From positions 1 through 6,786 of the forward strand of contig DRLZ01000100.1 of assembly GCA_011322755.1 (NCBI GenBank): a DNA stretch of 6,786 nucleotides, read 5' to 3'. Of this stretch, positions 1 to 5,469 are shown one piece after another. The stretch's first letter is position 1, and every line of letters begins with the position of its first letter. Made by a program: the position numbers and the translations under genes. The DNA is from Crenotrichaceae bacterium. Its GTDB lineage: Bacteria; Pseudomonadota; Gammaproteobacteria; Methylococcales; DRLZ01. A model generated the notes under the pieces. That model was not told where the DNA came from and did not search any database. It worked only from the letters and a program-made list of their open reading frames with translations.

Positions 1-51
1 AAGATCAGGAATACAGCTCCGGTCGGCTTTATTTTACAACGACATGAATAG
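1..51 (+). CDS. C-terminal end of an upstream gene, product unknown (partial)
   Basis: Frame 1 is open from the left edge and stops at TAG 49-51, giving a 16-residue tail ending FILQRHE. The next gene's ATG at 44 overlaps this stop by 8 bases, the usual arrangement of translationally coupled operon genes. That overlap is the main reason to think this frame is coding. Sixteen residues are too few to assign a family. If the operon is of the aryl-polyene type, a dehydratase or an acyl-ligase gene would be a natural upstream neighbour, but nothing visible here shows this. The alternative is that the frame is open by chance. Confidence 0.4.
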   Translation, partial: KIRNTAPVGFILQRHE

Positions 52-805
52 CCAAAGTGAATTCAAACCTTGTGTTGTTGTTCCGGTCTACAATCACGAA
101 ATGCCATTATCCGGTGTTATTAATCAGCTAGGAAAATACCGGATACCATGTTTGTTGATTGATGATGGCAGTGATCAACATTGTGCAACAGTGATAGAGG
201 ATATCGCTAACCGGGAAGACTGGGTGTCAGTCATCACGCATGAAAAAAACAGTGGTAAAGGTGCAGCAATCAAAACGGGATTACACGCTGCCCGTGCAGC
301 AGGATATAGCCATGTGCTTCAAGTTGATGCAGATGGTCAGCATAATCTTGCTGATGTGCCCTGTTTTTTGGCGCAGGCAACAAGCCATCCCCATTGCATT
401 ATTATCGGACAACCCCTGTTTGACCAGTCAATTCCAAAAATTCGTTACTATAGCCGGTACTTAACCCATATCTGGGTATGGATTAATACGCTATCATTTC
501 AGCTCAAGGATACCATGTGTGGTTTTCGCGTCTATCCGGTTGCAATCCTGTGTGATTATCTCGATCATCATGATACGGGTAATCATATGGAATTTGATAT
601 TGAAATACTGGTCAAGCTGTTTCGTGAACACGTGTGTATTGAATCGTTGCCAACAAAAGTCAATTATCCTGAGGACGGTCTTTCTCATTTTCGTTTGTGG
701 GAAGACAATGCTTTAATCAGTCGTATGCACGCGCGTTTGTTCGCTTCGTTATTCATCAGCTATATCCCCCGGTTATTCAGGAACTATTTGTTTGCACGGA
801 AGTAA
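44..805 (+). CDS. Family 2 glycosyltransferase (GT-A fold, dolichyl-phosphate-mannose-synthase-like)
   Basis: This 253-residue cytoplasmic enzyme probably transfers a sugar from a nucleotide-sugar donor to a lipid or polyene acceptor. The GT2 hallmarks are in order. VVVPVYNH (residues 11-18) opens the Rossmann-like half. IDDGSD (39-44) is the nucleotide-binding acidic pair. NSGKGAAIKTG (69-79) follows. VDADGQH (94-100) holds the metal-binding DxD. DTMCGFR (156-162) and MEFDIEI (182-188) line the acceptor side. The length fits a single catalytic domain. The tail is hydrophobic and basic (about residues 231-253), suggesting peripheral membrane contact rather than a true transmembrane helix. No Shine-Dalgarno precedes ATG 44, but it overlaps the upstream stop, so coupling is likely; the frame is open to the left edge, so a longer start cannot be excluded. 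The acyltransferase begins 5 bases after the stop. GT2 membership is secure; sugar and acceptor are unknown. Confidence 0.9.
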   Translation: MNSQSEFKPCVVVPVYNHEMPLSGVINQLGKYRIPCLLIDDGSDQHCATVIEDIANREDWVSVITHEKNSGKGAAIKTGLHAARAAGYSHVLQVDADGQHNLADVPCFLAQATSHPHCIIIGQPLFDQSIPKIRYYSRYLTHIWVWINTLSFQLKDTMCGFRVYPVAILCDYLDHHDTGNHMEFDIEILVKLFREHVCIESLPTKVNYPEDGLSHFRLWEDNALISRMHARLFASLFISYIPRLFRNYLFARK

Positions 806-810
806 ACTCT

Positions 811-1806
811 ATGAGCAAGGATAAAAAGCAAACCCACTGGGCACAGATAGAAGAAACAGGAGCATATTGGGGAATGCGTCTCCTGGTATTTATTTATCGT
901 GTCTTCGGACGCACCGCATTTCGCATCGCATTGTATCCGACTGTGGCTTATTATTTTGTCACCAATCGACAGGCAAGAGCAGCATCGCGCGATTATTTGC
1001 AACATCTGCAGGATTTTGATCCGGGTCTTGGAATCAACAATACCTTAGCAACCAGTTTCCGGCATTTTTTCAATTTTGCAGAAGGCGTGCTGGACAAAAT
1101 TGTGGTGTGGATGGGCAGTTATGATTTTGACCACGTCCGTTTCCATGGCTATGATGAATTTTGCAAAATGCTCGATAATGGGGCAGGGGCAATGATTATC
1201 GGTGCCCATATTGGAAATATGGAGGTGTGCAGGGCGATTGCAGAAAAACGCAAGACAGTTCGGCTGAATATTCTTATCCATACCCGCAACATGGAAAAAT
1301 ATAACAAGTTGTTGCGCAATGTTGATACGACCTCGGCAATGCAATTAATTCAGGTTACCGAGTTAAATCCTGCAATGGCAATCAGCCTGCATGAGAAAGT
1401 TCAGCAAGGTGAATGTATCATTTTGGTGGGTGATCGTATTCCGATTAACAGCCCGGCACGTATCGTTGAAATCAGTTTTCTTGGAGAAAAAGCAGCGTTT
1501 ACCCAGGGACCTTATCTACTGGCCTCATTGCTGAAATGTCCTGTGTATACATTTTGTTCAATTCGTGGCGATGATGGTCATTATGATATTTATCTTGACC
1601 CATTGGAGCAGCAGGTCAATATCCCTCGCAAAGATCCGCAGCGGCAGGTTGCGATTGAGAAGTATGCCCGCCAATATGTTGATCGATTGCAAGCATATTG
1701 TTTAAAAGCGCCGTTGCAATGGTTTAATTTCTTCCCTTTTTGGGAAAAGCCTGATTTTGATGTTCTCGGTCATCGAGGCAGGGCAGAGCAGACAGACTCA
1801 ACATAG
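811..1806 (+). CDS. LpxL/HtrB-like lysophospholipid acyltransferase
   Basis: The 331-residue product belongs to the lipid A biosynthesis acyltransferase family, which moves an acyl group from ACP (or CoA) to a lipid or glycolipid acceptor at the inner membrane. The catalytic HX4E motif is in GAHIGNMEV (H133, E138). VGDRIP (206-211) and FLGEKAAFTQGP (223-234) match the downstream acceptor-side blocks of the family, and QWFNFFPFW (303-311) occupies the place of the terminal QWxW-type block. A hydrophobic stretch near residues 21-50 could be the N-terminal membrane anchor. ATG 811 was chosen over the in-frame GTG at 697 because GGAAG at 798-802 lies 8 bases upstream and the family match begins at about residue 8. 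The frame is nevertheless open back to 673, beneath the glycosyltransferase gene. The role is probably acylation of a pigment or lipid anchor, inferred from its thioesterase and glycosyltransferase neighbours; a lipid A acyltransferase is the alternative. Confidence 0.88.
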   Translation: MSKDKKQTHWAQIEETGAYWGMRLLVFIYRVFGRTAFRIALYPTVAYYFVTNRQARAASRDYLQHLQDFDPGLGINNTLATSFRHFFNFAEGVLDKIVVWMGSYDFDHVRFHGYDEFCKMLDNGAGAMIIGAHIGNMEVCRAIAEKRKTVRLNILIHTRNMEKYNKLLRNVDTTSAMQLIQVTELNPAMAISLHEKVQQGECIILVGDRIPINSPARIVEISFLGEKAAFTQGPYLLASLLKCPVYTFCSIRGDDGHYDIYLDPLEQQVNIPRKDPQRQVAIEKYARQYVDRLQAYCLKAPLQWFNFFPFWEKPDFDVLGHRGRAEQTDST

Positions 1807-2233
1807 TGGCGTTACTGTGGATAGACTGAGCGCTGAAGTTGAAATTCTGGTGCCGTTTTACGATATCGACATGCTTGGTATCGCCTGGCATGGACATTAT
1901 GCCAAATATTTTGAGATTGCCCGTTGCGCGTTGCTGGACAAGATTGACTACGGTTATATGAAGATGCAGGAAAGTGGTTACATCTGGCCGATCATCGACT
2001 TGCAGGTACGCTATGTTGCGGCGCTGACTTTTGATCAAGAAATTCGTGTTTATGCTGAGCTGGCTGAATATGAATACAGGTTAACAATCAAATATCGCAT
2101 CACAGATGCCCAGAGTGGACAACGTATTGCCAAAGGTCAAACGATACAAGTAGCGGTGGATAGCAGCACGAAAGAAATGTGTTATGCCTCGCCCTCGGTA
2201 CTGACAGAGAAACTGGACAGTTTTTCCGGATAA
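1760..2233 (+). CDS. Acyl thioesterase, YbgC/4-hydroxybenzoyl-CoA thioesterase (hotdog) family
   Basis: This small cytoplasmic hotdog enzyme hydrolyses acyl thioesters (CoA or ACP). The signature YDIDMLGIAWHGHYAKYFE (residues 34-52 from ATG 1760) has the D-x-D-x3-G-x3-H-x2-Y layout of the 4HBT family. D37 aligns with the catalytic Asp17 of the Pseudomonas enzyme, and H44 is the conserved histidine. IDLQVRYVAALTFDQEIRV (79-97) matches the central strands. The start is uncertain. ATG 1760 (157 aa) has GGGAAAAG at 1742-1749 but overlaps the acyltransferase gene by 47 bases. GTG 1817 (138 aa) begins 10 bases after that gene's stop and gives a length more usual for the family, but lacks a good Shine-Dalgarno. 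The combination DMLG...WHGHY, rather than the PxG...Y/H of Tol-Pal YbgC, and the acyltransferase context favour a dedicated aryl-polyene-type chain-release or editing thioesterase. That role is inference. Confidence 0.88.
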   Translation: MFSVIEAGQSRQTQHSGVTVDRLSAEVEILVPFYDIDMLGIAWHGHYAKYFEIARCALLDKIDYGYMKMQESGYIWPIIDLQVRYVAALTFDQEIRVYAELAEYEYRLTIKYRITDAQSGQRIAKGQTIQVAVDSSTKEMCYASPSVLTEKLDSFSG

Positions 2234-2235
2234 AA

Positions 2236-4425
2236 TCAGCTGACCGCAGTCAGGTTTGCATAAGCCAATACAAGCCATTTGGTACCTGCGGATTCAAAGT
2301 TGATTTGTACGCGGGCATGGTTGCCATCGCCTTCCTGCTGAAGGATGATGCCGGTTCCGAATTTGCTGTGATTGACTTGTTGTCCGAGCATAAAACCGCT
2401 TGTTGAGTCGCCATTATCGCGGTTGGTTTTTGTCTTATCATGATTTCCGTATGCTGTCACCGGGCGGCTGACTTGTCCTTGCATGCGAATTTCCTGTAAA
2501 TACTGGCTGGGTATTTCACGCAAAAAACGGGACGCTTCTGACCGATGTTCGCGGCCATATAATCGCCTTGACTCAGCATGACAGATAACCAGTTGCTGAC
2601 GTGCCCGTGTCATGCCCACGTAACAGAGTCGACGTTCTTCTTCCAGACGACCGATTTCTTCCAGGGATTTTTGCCCGGGAAACAGTCCTTCTTCCATGCC
2701 AACCAGAAACACCAGATCGAATTCCAGACCTTTGGCCGAGTGCAAGGTCATGAGTTGAACGCAATCTTCATCAGTATCGCCTTGTGCATCTCCGGCTTCA
2801 AGTGCCGCATGTGACAGGAACAGATCAAGTTCCTTCATGTTCTCGGCATCGATTTCAGCTTCATTGCTGAATTGCCTGGCAGCGTTGACTAACTCCTTGA
2901 GGTTGTCGATACGGGTTGCGCCTTTTTCCTGCCCTTCTTTCTGGTAATGTGCAATTAATCCACTTTTTTCGATAACCAGACGAACCTGATCGTGCAACGG
3001 CATGGAGTCAGCAGCAATCGCATGATTTTCAATCAATTCCAGAAATGCTTTCAAAGCGTTGACTGCACGTGCGCTCAAGCCGCCGTCACGACAGAGCATT
3101 CGGGTTGAATCCCATAACGAGCATTTCTGGGCTTTGGCGATCTCACGTACAGCGTCCATACTGCGAGCGCCAATACCGCGGGTTGGAAGATTGACAACAC
3201 GTTCAAATGAGGCGTCATCATGACGATTGGCGATGAGGCGTAAATATGCCAGTGCAGTTTTGATTTCAGCGCGTTCAAAAAAACGTAGCCCTCCATAGAC
3301 CCGGTAAGGGATGGCTGCACTGACCAGGCGTTCTTCAAATAATCGTGATTGCGCATTGGATCGGTAGAGAATTGCCGCTTGTTCACGTAAATTACCTTCT
3401 GCAACCCATTGCTTAATACGGTTAACGACAAAATAAGCTTCGTCTTGTTCATTAAAAGCATCGTAAACTGTGATGGGGTCGCCGTCCTTGTCATCGGTCC
3501 ACAACTCCTTTCCCATGCGGTTTTCGTTATTCGCAATCAGTGCATTTGCAGCATTCAGAATGTTGGCAGTAGAGCGGTAGTTCTGCTCGAGGCGAATTAA
3601 TCTGTGATCAGGATAATCACTCTGGAAGCTATGGATATTCTCTATGCGGGCGCCGCGCCAGCCATAGATAGATTGATCATCATCACCGACTACAAATAAA
3701 TTATTTTGTCCCTGGGTGAGCAGTTTAAGCCACGCGTATTGAATTGTATTCGTATCCTGAAATTCATCAACCAGAACATAGCGAAAACGATTACGGTATT
3801 GATCCAGCAGCTCAGGTGTGTCGCGCAAGGTCTCCAGGCAACGCAACAGTAATTCGGCAAAATCGACAAGACCAGAACGCTGACATAAATCTTCGTAGGT
3901 TTTATAAATTTGCTGCATTGTTTCCCAGAAAGTGCCATCTGTCTGCACGTGTGCAGCGCGCCTGCCTTCATCTTTGTGGGCATTGATATACCATTGAATC
4001 TGTTTTGGTGGGTAACGTGTTTCATCCAGCTCGGCAGAGCGTATAATGCGTTTAATCAGGCGTTGCTGGTCATCTGAATCCAGTACCTGAAATGTGTCAG
4101 GAAGATTGGCGGCTGCACTATGACGCCGAAGGAAACGATGTGCCAGTCCATGGAAAGTACCAATCCACATACCGGCACTGGCATCTTGCTGCATCAGGCT
4201 TTCAACGCGCCCGAGCATTTCGCGGGCAGCTTTGTTGGTGAAGGTGACTGCAAGTATGCTGTAAGCAGGCAGATTCTCGACCTGAATCATCCAGCCGATA
4301 CGGTGAACCAGAACCCGGGTTTTGCCGCTGCCAGCGCCAGCCAATACCAAAGCTGACTGAAATGGTGCGGTGACAGCAGTACGCTGAGCATCGTTGAGTG
4401 GGTCAATGAGTGGTGTGATGTCCAT
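2236..4425 (-). CDS. uvrD: DNA helicase II (UvrD), SF1A 3'-5' helicase
   Basis: ATP-dependent 3'-5' helicase that removes the incised oligonucleotide in nucleotide excision repair (after UvrC), unwinds the nicked strand in MutHLS mismatch repair and displaces RecA filaments. All SF1A motifs are present: Q motif LNDAQ (10-14), Walker A AGAGSGKT (29-36, K35), Ia VTFTNKAA (60-67), II VDEFQDT (219-225), III GDDDQSIYGWRGA (247-259), IV RLEQNYRS (278-285), V TLHSAKGLEF (560-569) and VI VGMTRAR (603-609). The C-terminal Tudor-like domain of UvrD/PcrA proteins follows, with GQQVNHSKFGTG (681-692) and KWLVLAYANL (716-725). The 729-residue length is close to the 720 of E. coli UvrD, and the MDITPLIDPLND N-terminus resembles it, favouring UvrD over Rep. 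No Shine-Dalgarno precedes the ATG. The gene converges with the thioesterase gene (2-bp gap) and diverges from the hydrolase gene. Confidence 0.98.
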   Translation of the reverse strand: MDITPLIDPLNDAQRTAVTAPFQSALVLAGAGSGKTRVLVHRIGWMIQVENLPAYSILAVTFTNKAAREMLGRVESLMQQDASAGMWIGTFHGLAHRFLRRHSAAANLPDTFQVLDSDDQQRLIKRIIRSAELDETRYPPKQIQWYINAHKDEGRRAAHVQTDGTFWETMQQIYKTYEDLCQRSGLVDFAELLLRCLETLRDTPELLDQYRNRFRYVLVDEFQDTNTIQYAWLKLLTQGQNNLFVVGDDDQSIYGWRGARIENIHSFQSDYPDHRLIRLEQNYRSTANILNAANALIANNENRMGKELWTDDKDGDPITVYDAFNEQDEAYFVVNRIKQWVAEGNLREQAAILYRSNAQSRLFEERLVSAAIPYRVYGGLRFFERAEIKTALAYLRLIANRHDDASFERVVNLPTRGIGARSMDAVREIAKAQKCSLWDSTRMLCRDGGLSARAVNALKAFLELIENHAIAADSMPLHDQVRLVIEKSGLIAHYQKEGQEKGATRIDNLKELVNAARQFSNEAEIDAENMKELDLFLSHAALEAGDAQGDTDEDCVQLMTLHSAKGLEFDLVFLVGMEEGLFPGQKSLEEIGRLEEERRLCYVGMTRARQQLVICHAESRRLYGREHRSEASRFLREIPSQYLQEIRMQGQVSRPVTAYGNHDKTKTNRDNGDSTSGFMLGQQVNHSKFGTGIILQQEGDGNHARVQINFESAGTKWLVLAYANLTAVS

Positions 4426-4433
4426 GTGCAGTT

Positions 4434-4442
4434 ATTGTATCA
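4434..4442 (-). promoter_or_regulatory. Candidate extended -10 promoter for uvrD
   Basis: On the minus strand this reads TGATACAAT, a TGn extended -10 with TACAAT matching TATAAT in five of six positions. It ends 8 bases before the uvrD ATG. The corresponding -35 position is poor (CAGTGA at 17-bp spacing), as expected if the TG extension compensates. A start point 6-8 bases downstream would give an almost leaderless mRNA, in keeping with the missing Shine-Dalgarno. This is a motif match only. Confidence 0.4.
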
Positions 4443-4496
4443 AATCATTCAGCTGATCACTGGTGGTTGTTAGTTGTCGGAGAGTGAATTATTTCG

Positions 4497-4543
4497 TTGT
4501 CTCAGAATTATGGGTTTCAATGAGCTGTCTCTGGTTTGTCTCA
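4497..4543 (+). repeat. Short direct repeat TTGTCTCA, two copies
   Basis: TTGTCTCA occurs at 4497-4504 and 4536-4543. A third partial copy, TGTCTC, lies at 4526-4531. Similarity continues loosely after both full copies (A/T-rich, then GG and GTTT), so the second copy may be an imperfect duplication of about 21 bases that ends at the hydrolase Shine-Dalgarno. The repeat is short enough to be chance; it could also be a protein-binding element. Confidence 0.3.
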
Positions 4544-4550
4544 AATTTTT

Positions 4551-4555
4551 AGGAG
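4551..4555 (+). promoter_or_regulatory. Ribosome binding site of the hydrolase gene
   Basis: AGGAG sits 7 bases before ATG 4563. It decides the start against the upstream in-frame TTG at 4536, which would put nine extra residues in front of the signal peptide and would place the Shine-Dalgarno inside the coding region. Confidence 0.85.
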
Positions 4556-4562
4556 TTTTGTT

Positions 4563-5357
4563 ATGAATGTTATTTTCAAATGGCTTGTTTTGTTGTTGGG
4601 CATGAGTACTTCAATGGTGGCAATTGCAGGGATACAGTCCAAAATCATTCATTACCAGATTGCAGGTCAACCATTTCAAGGCTATCTTAGCTATGATGAT
4701 GCAATCTCTGGAAAACGGCCAGGTATTGTGGTTGTACATGAATGGTGGGGACACAATGCATATGCCAGAAACCGTGCCGATATGCTGGCAAAACTCGGTT
4801 ATACCGCATTTGCCCTGGATATGTATGGCGAAGGCAAGCTGGCCAGCCATCCTGATGATGCTAAAAAGTTCATGCAGGCAACCATGTCTGACCTGACGGT
4901 AATGGAAAACCGTTTCAATGAAGCTGTGAAGGTGTTAAAAAAGCAGCCGACTGTGGATGCAAACAAAATTGCAGGAATCGGCTATTGTTTCGGCGGGGGG
5001 GTTGTTTTGCATATGGCTGTCTCTGGTGTTGATCTTGCGGGTGTCGTGAGTTTTCATGGTTCGCTGGCAAGTGCAATGCAGGTGCAGCCAGCCAGGATAA
5101 CATCCAGTGTATTGGTCTTAAACGGTGCTGAAGACCCATTTGTAACGCCAGCACAGATTTCAGCGTTAAAACAGAAAATGGCTAAAACCGGAGTTGATTT
5201 TGAGTTTGTTAATTACCCTGGTGTCAAACATAGCTTTACCAACCCGGATGCAGACCGGTTTGGCCGACAATTTAACATGCCACTGGCATACGATGCTGAG
5301 GCAGATAGGGATTCCTGGCATCGAATGAAGGTTTTTTTTCAGAAAATATTTCAATGA
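4563..5357 (+). CDS. Exported dienelactone hydrolase family protein
   Basis: This is an alpha/beta hydrolase of the dienelactone hydrolase (DLH) family, 264 residues, which uses a cysteine nucleophile on lactone or ester substrates. The first 22 residues form a classical signal peptide: one Lys (K6), a Leu-rich core (8-13) and an A-I-A cleavage site (20-22). The mature protein should therefore be periplasmic. VVVHEWWG (56-63) contains the conserved Glu (E60) that activates the nucleophile. GIGYCFGGG (138-146) is the nucleophile elbow with Cys142. GAEDPF (188-193) supplies Asp191 and YPGVKHSF (218-225) supplies His223, so the triad is complete. Classical DLH (ClcD) is cytoplasmic and sits with chlorocatechol genes; here there are none, so the substrate is unknown. 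The start follows AGGAG at 4551-4555. A G7 run (4995-5001) directly follows the Cys codon region, and a T8 run (5332-5339) lies near the 3' end. ffh follows after 112 bases with its own promoter. Confidence 0.92.
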   Translation: MNVIFKWLVLLLGMSTSMVAIAGIQSKIIHYQIAGQPFQGYLSYDDAISGKRPGIVVVHEWWGHNAYARNRADMLAKLGYTAFALDMYGEGKLASHPDDAKKFMQATMSDLTVMENRFNEAVKVLKKQPTVDANKIAGIGYCFGGGVVLHMAVSGVDLAGVVSFHGSLASAMQVQPARITSSVLVLNGAEDPFVTPAQISALKQKMAKTGVDFEFVNYPGVKHSFTNPDADRFGRQFNMPLAYDAEADRDSWHRMKVFFQKIFQ

Positions 5358-5403
5358 TTCGCGGTGTCTCTGCATCATAGATAAAGAAGACGCTGCCTGA
5401 TTG

Positions 5404-5434
5404 TTGCTTTGCAGTACAAAAGACACTGTATAAT
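5404..5434 (+). promoter_or_regulatory. Probable sigma-70 promoter of ffh
   Basis: A perfect TATAAT (5429-5434) lies 35 bases before the ffh ATG. The -35 is weak: TTGCTT (5404-5409, 19-bp spacer) and TTTGCA (5408-5413, 15-bp spacer) are both imperfect. Transcription would start near 5441, leaving a leader of about 29 bases that contains the modest ribosome site AGG (5457-5459, 10 bases before the ATG). No convincing terminator for the hydrolase gene lies between 5358 and 5404, so some read-through is possible. Confidence 0.65.
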
Positions 5435-5469
5435 GTCGTTTTCCAAAAATATATTCAGGTATTTCGACC

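Larger units (their letters stand above)
4426..4562. promoter_or_regulatory. Divergent intergenic region between uvrD and the hydrolase gene
   Basis: These 137 bases separate two divergent start codons, so both genes should have promoters here. For uvrD the best candidate is the extended -10 at 4434-4442. For the hydrolase I see only an unconvincing -35-like TTGTTA (4467-4472) without a well-spaced -10. A near-palindrome (4450-4462, CAG-N7-CTG around TGATCA) overlaps the -35 side of the uvrD candidate. No CTGT-N8-ACAG LexA box is present. The half nearest the hydrolase holds three TGTCTC copies. Confidence 0.5.

Noticed and set aside
1045..1344. 99-codon minus-strand open frame opposite the acyltransferase
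   Set aside because: It is opposite the HX4E catalytic region, is Cys/His rich as antisense frames of this sequence tend to be, and has no promoter or ribosome site.
2240..2253. Hairpin CTGAC-CGCA-GTCAG as a bidirectional terminator
   Set aside because: The stem has only five pairs and is followed by GTTTGC rather than a T tract; it lies in uvrD codons.
3075..3536. 153-codon minus-strand open frame inside uvrD in another frame
   Set aside because: It overlaps the helicase motif region of a clearly intact uvrD; composition is that of an out-of-frame shadow, with no start context or family likeness.
3690..4356. Several open frames of 78-111 codons inside uvrD on both strands
   Set aside because: All lie within the conserved N-terminal half of uvrD, are not family-like, and have no supporting ribosome sites.
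4524..5026. GCTGTCTCTGG found at 4524-4534 and 5016-5026
   Set aside because: The second copy encodes Ala-Val-Ser-Gly in the hydrolase and no flanking similarity exists, so it is not a repeat element.
5358..5428. Possible terminator after the hydrolase gene
   Set aside because: GCG...CGC around 5363-5394 pairs only with an internal loop and has no following T run; not good enough to call.
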